A DNA stretch of 64,000 nt from CBDFKS01 sp965248905 (GCA_965248905.1 CBDFKS010000007.1:930001-994000), one strand, 5' to 3'; shown: positions 37,325 through 47,065, numbered from the stretch's first letter. A program made the numbers and translations. Notes: a model not told the origin generated them from the sequence alone.

Positions 37325-38227
37325 TCATCGATAGTGGCGGGTCAGCTCAGATGTGTACTTAATGCCCAGAGCACGGGCGTTGCTGTCGAGCCAGTTGCTC
37401 AGCCGGGTCTGGCCCAATGGGGGGTCTTCGGAGACTAGAAGGCTGGACATCAGCCCTTCAACCTCATCTCGGGTCAACACCACGTCTCTTACCAGGAAAC
37501 CCGCCAGACGGCAAAGGTAGAGGGCCAATTGGGGACTCAAGTGAATCATCTTGGCTCTACTATGCACCCGATCGGCGATAAGTCTCACCAGTTGTTCAAA
37601 GGTGTAGGTCTCCGGTCCGACGGCATCTATGATTGAGTGGTCGTCTTCCGATGCGACCCCGACAGCTATATCCGCCACATCCCCCACATAGACCGGCTGC
37701 AGTCGATAATCCCCAGCGCCGAAGATGGTGAACAGAGGAAAACGTCGAAGGAACCATGCGATATTGTTAATTAGGATATCCTCGGTTCCGAAGATCACCG
37801 TGGGGCGGATTATAGTGTATGACAGGTTTGAGTTGATGATGGTCTTCTCCAGGATGCCCTTCCCTCTGAAATAAGGAAGATGTGAATCCTCTGAGGCGTT
37901 GGTGATGCTGATGTGTACGATTCGGCGGATACCGGCCGCCTCGGCGGCATTAAAAAGTGTTTTCGAGTTCTCGACCGCATTATCGAAGGTAACATGCCCA
38001 TTATCAAAGCGCAGCCAGTATGTGTTGTATAGGGTCACAGCGCCCCGTAAGCTGTTCGCGAGCTGCCTGGGGTTGTCGAAATTGAAGGGGACAACGCTTA
38101 CCCTCTCACCAAAGGGGTTCTCGCGGTTAGGGTGCCCAGTAAGCGTTCTGACCTTTCTGCCTAAGGAGAGGAGGCGTTGGGTGATGTACTTGCCCGTGTA
38201 CCCGAAGGCCCCCGTGACTACATCCAA
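37325..38227 (-). CDS. NmrA-like/atypical SDR NAD(P)-binding protein
   Basis: A 300-residue Rossmann-fold protein of the extended/atypical SDR type (complex I NDUFA9-like or NmrA-like). Visible: N-terminal VVTGAFGYTGKYIT cofactor loop, VTLYNTYW strand, RIVHISITNAS, then LSYTIIRPTVIFG and QPVYVGDVADIAV, which are conserved in this family. The classical YxxxK is not obvious (YFRGKGILE is the nearest). The start appears to be TTG 38227. It is the last gene of a three-gene operon, 32 bases after the UbiA-like gene; a reductase or quinone-related role would fit its neighbours but is not shown. Confidence 0.78.
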   Translation of the reverse strand: MDVVTGAFGYTGKYITQRLLSLGRKVRTLTGHPNRENPFGERVSVVPFNFDNPRQLANSLRGAVTLYNTYWLRFDNGHVTFDNAVENSKTLFNAAEAAGIRRIVHISITNASEDSHLPYFRGKGILEKTIINSNLSYTIIRPTVIFGTEDILINNIAWFLRRFPLFTIFGAGDYRLQPVYVGDVADIAVGVASEDDHSIIDAVGPETYTFEQLVRLIADRVHSRAKMIHLSPQLALYLCRLAGFLVRDVVLTRDEVEGLMSSLLVSEDPPLGQTRLSNWLDSNARALGIKYTSELTRHYR

Positions 38228-38259
38228 CTCAGGAGTTTCGATAGTCCGTACTCCTCGAG

Positions 38260-38991
38260 CTACAGCCGATAAGCCAGCAGGCTAACTGCAAAGATAACGG
38301 TGGTCATACTCAAGAGGCGCAGCGCGCGTTCGGGAGCCACAAGCATTCTCGAGCTATCAAGACGCATGAGAGTTCCGTCGTCCATGGACATCGTCCCTCT
38401 TACGTTGGAACATTTCCTACGAATGGTGCGTACTTCAATGCTGAGAGTCCGTTGGGCAAGGCTGAGGGTAAAGCACCCACAGGCCAGCAATACTGCGGGG
38501 GTATTGAGGCTGATCGAGTTAATCCAGTAGGAAGTAAGCACGGGGAAGGCCCCCCAAGCGAGGGCGAACCAGACATCGTTGTGGAAACTGTCATGCCACA
38601 GTCCCAGGTTGTAAGCTACTGCAATGAAAGAGCCAAAAGCGACGAAGAGGAATATCCATGGGGTTACCGCCAGTCCAGCTACTATTCCCAGCGCTATAGC
38701 TCCACATATTGAGAGCGACGCCATCCCCACGAGCACCCCTGAGGGTATCCTTGTCCCCAAGGGCCGGCCATTCAGCTCGTCCAGGGCGTGAGCTCCAATG
38801 CCCACAGCCAGGAAGAAAGCCAAGACAGTGCCTATAAGCCTATCCAGGTGGATGGACGGTGCGATGGCCGCTCCAAGGACTACGTAGCTAAGATGCCAGA
38901 ACGTGTAGGGAACATGGAGCAGGTTTACGTAATCCTTCCAAGTGCTCGTGGCGTCTAGGGCGTAAAAAGCGGGTGTCAGCTCTGTCTTCAT
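38260..38991 (-). CDS. UbiA-like polytopic membrane protein
   Basis: A 243-residue protein with about six to seven hydrophobic helices. The helix pattern and the ...FFLAVGIGAHALDELNGRPLGTRIPSG region resemble UbiA-type prenyltransferases, but the usual NDxxDxxxD Asp-rich motif is reduced to DELNGRP and the second Asp motif is not evident, so catalytic prenyl transfer is doubtful. Its ATG overlaps the TGA of the upstream methyltransferase (ATGA), indicating translational coupling. With a UbiE-like enzyme before it and an NAD(P)-binding protein after it, a lipid or quinone modification pathway is a reasonable inference. Confidence 0.62.
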   Translation of the reverse strand: MKTELTPAFYALDATSTWKDYVNLLHVPYTFWHLSYVVLGAAIAPSIHLDRLIGTVLAFFLAVGIGAHALDELNGRPLGTRIPSGVLVGMASLSICGAIALGIVAGLAVTPWIFLFVAFGSFIAVAYNLGLWHDSFHNDVWFALAWGAFPVLTSYWINSISLNTPAVLLACGCFTLSLAQRTLSIEVRTIRRKCSNVRGTMSMDDGTLMRLDSSRMLVAPERALRLLSMTTVIFAVSLLAYRL

Positions 38992-39767
38992 TGGCTGGCT
39001 ATCCTCATTACAGGCTGCACATCACCAAGACTCTGGCCCTTAGTACGATTGGTTCCCACTTTAGTGCCCCACATCACTATAGCGCCGCCTAGAGATAGGC
39101 GTTTGACCCGGATACCCTCAATTCCGAGGTCGGTCCACATCTGCTTGATATGTTCGATGGTATAGGACTGATAAAAACGGGATATGCTAGGCCCAAGGAA
39201 GCTCCCAACCTCTTTCCAATTTCTAGAGACGAGTCCTGTACCAAGGGGAAGCACTCCTCCAGTATAGGCACGCCACAGGCCTCTTAGAAGGACATTGTCT
39301 GGCACCCCAAACTCGAGGGATACGAGGCTTCCTCCTGGTTTGAGGACCCGTACGATCTCACCTAGCGTAGCTTCAGGTTCCTCGACGTACCGTAGCAGAA
39401 AGGTAAAGCACACTGCGTCGAAGCAGTCGTTGTTGAAAGCCAGACTCTCGGCCCTGCCCATGAGCAGAGCTATGTCATGTTCCACTCCTGCTTTGCAGGC
39501 CTTGCGTCGGGCTGTATTGAGCATCTCTTTGCTCAGGTCGACGCCAACTACTCGGCAACCGAAGGTCTGACCTATATCTAGGGCGATACCAGCCGTACCA
39601 GTGCACAGGTCCAATACCGTGTGCCCGGGACCTACGTTCAGGCGGGAGACGAGGTATCGTCGCCATCTGCCGTACTGAAGAAAGGAGAAGGCTTCAGCGA
39701 GCAGGTCATATCGTTCTGCGATTCCATCGAATAGCCGGCGGGCGTGCCTATTCCTGGGATACTCCAT
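38988..39767 (-). CDS. UbiE/COQ5-like SAM-dependent methyltransferase
   Basis: A 259-residue class I methyltransferase. FDGIAERYDLL at the N-terminus, motif I VLDLCTGTAGIAL, the GVDLSKEML acidic loop, and the RVLKPGGSLVSLEF motif are typical of UbiE/MenG-type quinone C-methyltransferases. The middle FTFLLRYVEEPEATLGEI corresponds to the UbiE FGLRN..D segment but is divergent, so the substrate may not be a quinone. First gene of the three-gene minus-strand operon, overlapping the next by four bases. Confidence 0.83.
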   Translation of the reverse strand: MEYPRNRHARRLFDGIAERYDLLAEAFSFLQYGRWRRYLVSRLNVGPGHTVLDLCTGTAGIALDIGQTFGCRVVGVDLSKEMLNTARRKACKAGVEHDIALLMGRAESLAFNNDCFDAVCFTFLLRYVEEPEATLGEIVRVLKPGGSLVSLEFGVPDNVLLRGLWRAYTGGVLPLGTGLVSRNWKEVGSFLGPSISRFYQSYTIEHIKQMWTDLGIEGIRVKRLSLGGAIVMWGTKVGTNRTKGQSLGDVQPVMRIASQ

Positions 39768-40016
39768 TTCCCAGTCAGTCTAGCACAGAACGAAGAGTTG
39801 TCCGCTAGGGATCGCCCACGGCAAATTGCTGATCTTTGAATAACATCAGCTTTCCCCCGCTTTTCTACTACCTGTTCGAACCGATCATCGTCTAGGATCG
39901 TCCGACTTGGGCATCTAGCTTGAGGATTGACAATACTGAGGGGCCTTACTAGACTCGTACTTGCCGCTGAACTTACGTTCTCTCCCCCAATCCCTGGAAG
40001 AAAGAGATGGTGACAT

Positions 40017-40973
40017 ATGGCCGGTACCACTCTTGGGCTGGTGATAGCAGCCCCCGACAGCGCCACGGCGCTGAAGCACATAAAGAAAGCTGAGGACATG
40101 GGTATCCCGGCTGCCTGGATGACCACCGGCGGCGCCGGAGTCGACGCGATCACCATCTTCGCTGCGGCGGCCGTAAACTCCGAGCGCATCCTCCTCGGGA
40201 CGTCGATAACCCCTGCCTTCTCCCGGCACCCGATCACGGTGGTCCAGCAGGCCCAGGTACTGGCACAGCTGGCTCCCGGTAGGTTCAGACTGGGATTGGG
40301 GCCCAGCAACCGTGCTGTGATGGCAGATACTTTCGGGCTCGATTTCCGATCTCCCATGGCCCAGTTTCGAGAGTACATACGCATCGCGAAATCTCTCCTT
40401 CAGCAAGCAAAAGTGGACGTTACGGGCCACTATTATTCCGCTCATGCAAAGTTGGCTGTCACGGTGGATATGCCTGTGATGGCGTCGGCCCTCAGCCCGG
40501 GAGCCTTCGAGATGTGCGGCAGCGAATCCGATGGCGCTATAAGTTGGGTTTGTCCCCTGGCGTATCTCAAAGAGGCGGCCATTCCGGCGATAGCGAAGGG
40601 AGCCCGGAGCGCTTCAAGGCCGGCGCCACCTCTGGTGGCCCACGTACCCATAGCGGTCCATGACAATCAGAATCAGGTTAGAGATGCCGTGAGACAGCAA
40701 CTGGGCTTCTTTGCAAAGGCCCCGTTCCACCAGCGGATGTTCACCGCTGCCGGCTTCCCCGAGACCGAAAAGGGGGAGTGGAGCGATAGGATGATAGACG
40801 CCGTGGCAATTTCTGGAGACGAAGCTCAGGTCACCAGTGGGCTGAAGGAGCTGGCCACATTCGCCGGAGAGATCATGGTCTCCATAGTAACCGCCGGTGC
40901 GGATAAAGAGGCGTCGCAGGAACGCACATTGCGTCTACTGGCAAAGGTCGCACCAGAGCTGGCTCCCGCCTAG
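40017..40973 (+). CDS. LLM-class flavin-dependent oxidoreductase
   Basis: Luciferase-like (F420- or FMN-dependent) oxidoreductase of 318 residues with the TIM-barrel family features: LVIAAPDSATALKHIKKAEDMGIPAAW at the N-terminus, ILLGTSITPAFSRHPITV, and LAPGRFRLGLGPS. The MPVMASALSPGAFEMCG segment is the later flavin-site strand. Such enzymes are typical of lineages rich in oxidative catabolism. It precedes a GMC oxidoreductase by 31 bases on the same strand and is probably co-transcribed; substrate unknown. Confidence 0.86.
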   Translation: MAGTTLGLVIAAPDSATALKHIKKAEDMGIPAAWMTTGGAGVDAITIFAAAAVNSERILLGTSITPAFSRHPITVVQQAQVLAQLAPGRFRLGLGPSNRAVMADTFGLDFRSPMAQFREYIRIAKSLLQQAKVDVTGHYYSAHAKLAVTVDMPVMASALSPGAFEMCGSESDGAISWVCPLAYLKEAAIPAIAKGARSASRPAPPLVAHVPIAVHDNQNQVRDAVRQQLGFFAKAPFHQRMFTAAGFPETEKGEWSDRMIDAVAISGDEAQVTSGLKELATFAGEIMVSIVTAGADKEASQERTLRLLAKVAPELAPA

Positions 40974-41004
40974 CTGGTCGGATAGATCACCTCAAAGGCC
41001 GGAC

Positions 41005-42534
41005 ATGAGATACGATGTCATTGTAATAGGAGCGGGCTCTGCCGGGTGCGTTCTCGCCGCCCGTCTGTCCGATGACCCGCGGCGGTCCGTGCTGCTCCTC
41101 GAGGCCGGGCCCGATTACCCGGATCTCGACAGCCTTCCAGAGGAATTGAAAAACGGCAGCCATCTTAAAGCGGCGGAGCATGGCGGCGCACATAACTGGT
41201 CTTTCTTGGGCACAGGCACGAAAGAACAGGCCGAGCCGTTCCAGGTGCCCCGAGGCAAGGTTGTCGGGGGCTCCAGTGCCCTGAACGCCCAAAGCTTCGT
41301 CAGGGGTATCCCAGATGACTACGATCACTGGGCGTCGTTGGGTAACGCCGAGTGGTCCTATCTGAAGGTGCTGCCCTACTTTCGAAAAGTCGAAAGGGAC
41401 CTGGACTTCCAGGGGGATTTCCACGGCTCAGACGGGCCCATACCGGTCCGCCGGCCCACCAAAGATCAGCTCCACCCCTTCCAGGCCGCGTTCCTAGAGT
41501 CCTGCCTGGCTAGCGGTTTCCCTGAGCACCAGGACATGAACCACCCTGAGTTCACGGGCATCGCGCCATTCCCTATGAACAATCTGGACGGGGTCAGGAT
41601 GAGCACCGCGTTAACCTACATCGCCCCCAATCGCCACAGGCTCAATCTGACGGTAAGGGGGAACGTGTTCGTGCGGCGAGTCCTCTTTGAGGGTACTCGG
41701 GCCATGGGAGTGGAAGTAGAGAGCGGTGGAGAACGGTATATCGTAGAGGGAAATGAGATCATACTATCGGCTGGAGCTATCCTGTCGCCGCAGTTGCTGA
41801 TGCTCTCAGGTGTCGGCCCAGCGTCCCAGTTGAATGGCTTGAACATCCCGGTACTCCTCGACCTGCCCGGCGTAGGCCAAAACCTCAAAGACCATCCCCT
41901 GGTGCCCGTCTTGATCAGCCTCCAGAAAACGACGGGAGGGGCGTTGGACCTGCCATCGGCCCAGGTCGCTCTTCGATACACGGCTACCGGCTCCTCTACC
42001 CGAAACGACATGAAGCTGCAGCCCATCACCTCGCTTTATGGTTTCCTCCAGTTTCAGGGTGGCGTCCTCTCATGCATGCTAGACCAGGAGGCGAGTGTGG
42101 GTGAATTAAGGCTTGTGTCGGCGGACCCGCACGTGCAGCCATACCTGGACTATCGTTACCTCAGCGATCCCTGGGACCGCCAGCGCCTCCGCGAGGCTGT
42201 TCGCAAGGCCATCGAGCTACTGGCCCACCCGGCCTTTCAGAAGATCGCAGCCGAGTGCGTCGCGCCCTCCGCCGAAGACCTGTCCTCCGACGACGCTCTG
42301 GACGCCTGGATGGCGGGCAACATCTCCACCTGTATTCATACGTCATGCACCTGTAAAATGGGGCCTTCCTCCGATCCCATGACAGTGGTCGACCAGTACT
42401 GCAGAGTGCACGGCCTCGAAGGTCTGAGAGTGGTCGATACGTCGGTGATGCCCGAACTTGTGAGGGCCGGTACCAACGCTACGGCTATCATGATCGCGGA
42501 ACGGGTTGCGGACTGGATCATTGAAGGACGATAG
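41005..42534 (+). CDS. GMC family FAD-dependent oxidoreductase
   Basis: Glucose-methanol-choline type alcohol oxidase/dehydrogenase (choline dehydrogenase-like). The 509 residues begin with the FAD-binding motif VIVIGAGSAGCVLAARLS; then come RGKVVGGSSALNAQ (signature 1), ILSAGAILSPQLLMLSGVGP (signature 2), GVGQNLKDH, and the C-terminal CKMGP...VVDTSVMP...NATAIMIAERVADWI block. The catalytic His is in STCIHTSCTCKMG. ATG 41005 is used because homologues start at the MRYDVIVIG motif; the frame is open 108 bases further upstream, overlapping the previous gene. Confidence 0.9.
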   Translation: MRYDVIVIGAGSAGCVLAARLSDDPRRSVLLLEAGPDYPDLDSLPEELKNGSHLKAAEHGGAHNWSFLGTGTKEQAEPFQVPRGKVVGGSSALNAQSFVRGIPDDYDHWASLGNAEWSYLKVLPYFRKVERDLDFQGDFHGSDGPIPVRRPTKDQLHPFQAAFLESCLASGFPEHQDMNHPEFTGIAPFPMNNLDGVRMSTALTYIAPNRHRLNLTVRGNVFVRRVLFEGTRAMGVEVESGGERYIVEGNEIILSAGAILSPQLLMLSGVGPASQLNGLNIPVLLDLPGVGQNLKDHPLVPVLISLQKTTGGALDLPSAQVALRYTATGSSTRNDMKLQPITSLYGFLQFQGGVLSCMLDQEASVGELRLVSADPHVQPYLDYRYLSDPWDRQRLREAVRKAIELLAHPAFQKIAAECVAPSAEDLSSDDALDAWMAGNISTCIHTSCTCKMGPSSDPMTVVDQYCRVHGLEGLRVVDTSVMPELVRAGTNATAIMIAERVADWIIEGR

Positions 42535-42864
42535 ATTAAGGTACCGACCCTGTTCTGTTCAGGCACCCGTGACACCTCCGCCACACCCGATCAGCTTAGA
42601 GTCGCATCGTCGAAGGTGCCTGGGTCAAGAGTACACTTGCTGGAAGGAGCGGACCACAGATTCGCTACCTTGGAGACTAGCCGTCGGAGTTACTCATAGA
42701 CGGTGGCAGCGGGGTTTATTTTCACGGGTGATGATGGAGTTAGTGACAAGATCGAGAGATTCAGATGGTGCTGGAAATCAGGACCAGAGCCTGAATCGGT
42801 GCGAGTGAACCTCAGAGACGCGAAGTCCGCGCTAAGGGAAAAGTGTGCTTCGAGCCAACAAACT

Positions 42865-42966
42865 GGCTCCCCGGACTGGTGGCGGGGAGAACCTTCCGAT
42901 ACTCTTTTGGATGTCGTCTTCTCAGCCTTCACCAACGGTGTCGCAGAGAAGTCTCCCACCGCGCCA
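42865..42966. repeat. 102-bp dispersed intergenic repeat, copy 2
   Basis: Gap-free partner of 23007-23108 (84 of 102 matches by hand). This copy has a cleaner hairpin (CTCCCCG / CGGGGAG) and CTTCTC / GAGAAG arms around CACC-AAC-GGTG. It lies in the 706-base gap after the GMC gene. The part before it (42535-42864) shows no gene I can support. Confidence 0.6.
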
Positions 42967-42983
42967 GCAGGGGCACATCCGAG

Positions 42984-43100
42984 GTTGTCGCCGACTGGCA
43001 ACGATTGCTGGACGATGGCATAGTCAAGAATAGGGCCGAGCTGGCCCGCCGGATGGGCGTTTCCCGAGCCCGTATTACCCGGGCCTTATCCCACACCTGA
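42984..43100 (+). pseudogene. HTH tail of a site-specific recombinase or regulator
   Basis: Encodes VADWQRLLDDGIVKNRAELARRMG followed by VSRARITRAL, a helix-turn-helix peptide of the type found in small proteins and C-terminal tails linked to serine recombinases. It has no start codon of its own close by and directly follows the 102-bp repeat, so it looks like the surviving 3' end of a deleted gene. Ends with TGA at 43098. Confidence 0.5.
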
Positions 43101-43240
43101 GTAAGTCTTAAAAACCGTGGTGACGCGGTTCTCACACTGGGTGTCCGTCCGCCGAAAGGCCGTTACTCAGTAGTTCTACCCCTTCGGTACCCTGAGTACC
43201 TTATTGACTCTTCCCCGCTGGTGGACGTGGGCGGTGTGCG

Positions 43241-45177
43241 ATGACCACCGTTATTGAACGACCTGTCACTGCATTCCAATCTCACCCTCATCCTGACTCG
43301 CACCTTGCCGTCACTCCGGTCGGGGTAATTACCGCCAATCTACAGCAAGACTCAGTATTAGAGGTAGCCCAGGCTTACTTCTCCCTGGGGAGCGGCCCAT
43401 TCCTCTCTGCGACCCAGGCCACTCCTTCACCTCCACCAGACACCGGGATGGATTTCTCGGACCTGACGGTACCTCTGTAGCTCCCTGCAGGAGTCCCGGG
43501 AAGGCTCCTCTGGAACGTGATTACCCACGCTTCGCCATGACGGCCCCCTCCGCCACGGATATTGTCCGCATGTTCGGCTCCCATCAGGGCAACATCGGCG
43601 GCGGGGTGCCCTCAGGACGGATAGTCCTCGACATCGACCCTGGCAGCGGCGGGCTGGAATCCATTAATGCGTATGTGAAGCAATTCGGTCCCATGCCATG
43701 GACTCCTACCGTGCTCACCGGTGGTGGATTCCACTACTATCTTTCCCTGCCCCCTGACGTATCTATCCCCGCCGGTGACTCACTGAAAGCTTCAGGATAT
43801 CCAGGAGTTGAGTGGAAGGGGCATGGCGCCCAGGTCGTGCTCCCTCCCTCGTTACATGCATCCGGCTCTGCATATCGTTGGGAGCCTGGCGGTGCTCTAG
43901 ATGAGGTGCCCATTGCTCCGATTCCTGATCAGTTGTTTCAGCTCATCCTGAAACAGTCGGCAAGTTCAGAGGGCCGTCCATCTCACTATCTCGATTCTGG
44001 CGATGTTAGATATGTGGTGCAGCCGTCTCGAGTCCAGGAGCACTTCACGAGGCTGTGGCAGAACGTTGGAGTTGAGGTCCAACCCGGTTCCGGTGACCAA
44101 TTCTACTCTTGCCCGTTCCACCAAGAGCAGCACCCTTACATGCATGTGGACGCCCAGCGGCGCATCTGGTTGTGCTTCTCTCCCGAGTGCCCCGGACGCT
44201 GTGATGGCGGGGTGCGGGAACTGGAAGCCCTGGTGGGACCCCTTGAGCAAGGGCCACTACCTACCGGCCTGGTTTTCCATGTACCTCCGCAGAGCGAACC
44301 CGATGAAGCGTCGGAGTTAGGGAGTATCCCTTACCCTAATCCCGACGCCGACCCGCTGCTCGAAGAACTGAAGGCCCGAGCCAGGAAGCTGTTCCCATTA
44401 CCTCCGGGTCAACGGCCCAAGGTAATCTCTCGGTTGTGCGCCTTTGAACAGGACGCTAGCCGTTTAATACGACACCAGGTGATCAGCAACACCTGGAACA
44501 ACCCAGAGAATCGCGCCATCAAACGGCGCCAACTATTTGTCCATCTGATGAATCAGTTTGCTGTAGCTGAAGTTGAAGTACTTTATGGGATATCGATATC
44601 CACGGAGGGGTGGGATGACCGGAAGCGGGAAGCATTGGCAGTCCAGGTGAAACGCCGTGGCGGCCAGTATGCCGCCTTCGACAATCGGTCCGCCTCGGGT
44701 CAGGTGCGGTTTCTTACAAATGTGCCTATTCCCGATGCGGAGGCGGTGGCAGATATGGAAATCTCCCTGATCGAGTCTCCGAAAGACACGGACATTTCCG
44801 TAGAGGCCGAGGCGAAGCAGCGGGTGCATCTGGTGTGGCTTTCCCAGGGATGGTCCTTACCGGCCCACGAGTCCAAGGGCACGGTGAAGACCATCGCCTA
44901 TAAGCGGAATGTGGAAGCGGTGGACGATGCCAAAGAGGAGGAGCAGGCCCGACAGATGGGGTTGGAGACCTGGCAGGGTGGCGAGTCTGGGAACCTGGAG
45001 CAGTGGAGTACCCCCAGGTACTTTGCGGTGCTTCAGGAACGGATGTCTGAACTAGGCCCTGAGCGGGGGTTCGATCAAATCATGGAACTTGTGCAGCGTC
45101 TGGGATACCGACCTGTACGCGACCCCTGGACCCTGTTAGGCCTCACAGGAAAGCATAGACACCAGTCTGAGAGGTGA
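43241..45177 (+). pseudogene. Bifunctional DNA primase/polymerase (prim-pol), frameshifted
   Basis: Archaeo-eukaryotic-type primase/polymerase as found on plasmids, phages and integrated elements. The 5' frame from ATG 43241 reads VLEVAQAYFSLG; the expected continuation ERPIPL...SPGKAPLERDYPRFA is found one frame over and runs into the ORF at 43537. A single missing G in the GGGG run at 43387-43390 would join them into ~646 codons. Catalytic features: GRIVLDIDPGSGG acidic pair, TGGGFHYYL, VEWKGHGAQVVLPPSLH. A DnaG/CHC2-like zinc-binding segment follows (CPFHQEQHP...CFSPECPGRCDGG), then an uncharacterised C-terminal half. The next gene starts at this gene's end. If the frameshift is real, only the 43537 ATG product, lacking the first prim-pol strands, is made. 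Confidence 0.8.
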
Positions 45178-45179
45178 AC

Positions 45180-46393
45180 ATGGAAATGACCAAAGAGATC
45201 GAGATTTCCCAGATCCTTATTGATGATCTCCGCCCCGACTCTGCCAATCCCCGTCGCATCAGTGACGAGGAGCTAGAGTCTCTCACTCGCTCCATTCATC
45301 AGTTCGGGATGGTGGACCCCATCATCGCCAGAAGGGATGACAAGACGGTCATCGGCGGTCATCAGAGGCTGCTGGCAGCACGTAGGCTTGGGTTGAAGCA
45401 GGTGCCGGTTGTGCTGGTGGACCTGTCCGAGGAGCAGGCCAGGCTGTTGAACCTAGCCTTGAACCGCATCTCAGGCAGCTGGGACCAGGAACTCCTTGCC
45501 CGGCTCTTAGCCGAGTTGAAAGACTTTCCCGACGTGGACCTTAGTCTATCAGGGTTCTCGGAAGACGAGCTCCACAAGCACCTGAAGGGCCTAGAAGCTC
45601 GTGAAAAGCGGGATCGGCTGGAGTCCTTCGACCTGGAGGCGGCCCCTGTGGCCCACACAGGCGACCTATGGCTGCTGGGCGCCACAGGTTCCTATGCGCC
45701 GATTCAACCAACGGTGACGCCGTAGCGCGCCTGATGGGGGGTGCCAAGGCAAGCATGGCTATTACCGACCCTCCCTACAACGTCTCTTATGGTGAGCACG
45801 GCGGTGCGCCCAGGGCAAGCCGGAAGCGGACTATACAGAATGACGACCTGGGCGAAGGCTTCTATGATTTCTTGCTCAAGGCGTGCCGTGGGCTTTTGTC
45901 TGTCACGGACGGTGCCGTTTACATCTGCATGTCCTCTTCAGAGCTCCATACTCTCCAGAGGGCCTTCGTGGATGCAGGAGGGCACTGGTCCACATTCGTC
46001 ATCTGGGCCAAAGACACCTTCACCTTGGGTCGCTCCGATTACCAACGGCAGTATGAGCCGATCCTCTACGGTTGGCGGGAGGGCTCCAAACACCACTGGT
46101 GCGGAGACCGGGACCAGGGGGATGTGTGGAGCGTTGACAAGCCTCTTTCGAGCCCTCTGCATCCAACGATGAAACCAATACCCCTCTTGGAGAGGGCTAT
46201 TGAGAACAGCAGCGACCCAGGAGATATCGTGCTGGACACGTTTCTGGGGTCGGGGAGCACCCTTATCGCCTGCGAGCGCACCGGGAGGGTGTGCTACGCC
46301 ATGGAGCTTGCGCCGGAGTACCTGGATGTCGCTGTCTTGCGTTGGGAGTCCTTCATGGGACAGCAGGCCCTTCGTGAGGAAGGCCAACAATGA
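45180..46393 (+). pseudogene. ParB-like nuclease/DNA methyltransferase fusion, frameshifted
   Basis: The N-terminal part is a ParB/Srx-fold domain (IDDLRPDSANPRR, GMVDPIIARRDDKTVIGGHQRLLAARRLG). The C-terminal part is a beta-class amino-methyltransferase with DPPYNV (catalytic) and DTFLGSGSTLIACE (SAM site); specificity N6-adenine or N4-cytosine cannot be told. Mobile-element proteins often carry both in one chain joined by a GDLWLLG-HR-CADS segment; here GDLWLLG is in the first frame and RHRFLCADSTN in the next, and one missing G in the GGG at 45677-45679 explains the break. As read, two ORFs result (45180-45725 and 45668-46393). A likely role is hemimethylation or self-protection of the element's DNA. 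Confidence 0.82.
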
Positions 46394-46539
46394 CCACAAT
46401 CTCACGCACACTATGGCGAGATGGTGATGGCTCCCACGAGCAGTATTTAGCTGCCTCAATCGAACTCTGTCGAATTGTCTTGACTTCTTTCCAAGGCAGG
46501 AGGCTCAGCAAGAGGTAACGGAAGACTAGTCCCCAACCC

Positions 46540-46570
46540 AAGGCAGGTCCCGTACTGGGGCCTGCCTTTT
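46540..46570 (+). terminator. Intrinsic terminator after the methyltransferase
   Basis: A 12-bp stem AAGGCAGGTCCC / GGGGCCTGCCTT (one T-G wobble), a five-base loop GTACT and TTTT. It separates the prim-pol/methyltransferase unit from the downstream island ORFs. Confidence 0.88.
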
Positions 46571-46624
46571 GCTCTGTCGCGTTCGACCACCAATGCCTCT
46601 TATAAGCAGAGGTGGTCTTAAGTT

Positions 46625-47065
46625 ATGGTCCGCCATTGTGTTCACCGAATGGGGGACGGCCAGACGTGCCGGGCAGCTCCCCTTACAGAAGGAGAATACT
46701 GTGTCATGCATTCACCGGACCATGCCCAGGAGATGGCCGAGGCCCGTAGGCTAGGGGGACTCCGAAGGCGACGGGAGGTGACTGTCGCAGGAGCCTACGA
46801 TTTCACGGGTCTAGAAAGTGTAGCTGACATCCGGCGTATCTTAGAGATTGGGGTCATCGACGCACTAGGCTTGGAAAACAGCATAGCCCGGTCCCGCACA
46901 CTAGCCTACCTGGCCACCACCGCCATCAGACTCCTGGAGGTGGGCGAGTTAGAGCAGCGGTTGGCTTTGTTGGAAGTGGCGGTGCATGGGCGTAAAGGCA
47001 TGCCAGAGTCCGTGTTCGACTCGGCACCATCGGAGAACGGTTTCTCCATCGAGGTTGAGTCTTGA
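46625..47065 (+). CDS. Phage-type small protein with a Cys/His zinc knuckle
   Basis: A 146-residue protein. The N-terminus CVHRMGDGQTCRAAPL...YCVMHSPDHAQE carries a C-x(9)-C-x(10)-C-x(2)-H arrangement suggestive of a small zinc site, followed by a basic ARRLGGLRRRRE patch. The C-terminal helices (VADIRRILEIGVIDALGLENS, LAYLATTAIRLLEVGELEQRLALLE) match small proteins found near packaging or replication genes in phages. No function assigned. Its stop overlaps the TTG of the next ORF. Confidence 0.6.
   Translation: MVRHCVHRMGDGQTCRAAPLTEGEYCVMHSPDHAQEMAEARRLGGLRRRREVTVAGAYDFTGLESVADIRRILEIGVIDALGLENSIARSRTLAYLATTAIRLLEVGELEQRLALLEVAVHGRKGMPESVFDSAPSENGFSIEVES

Noticed and set aside
42703..43023. 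Plus-strand ORF over repeat copy 2 (106 codons)
   Set aside because: Start and end lie outside the repeat, differences cluster at second codon positions, and composition is unlike the neighbours.
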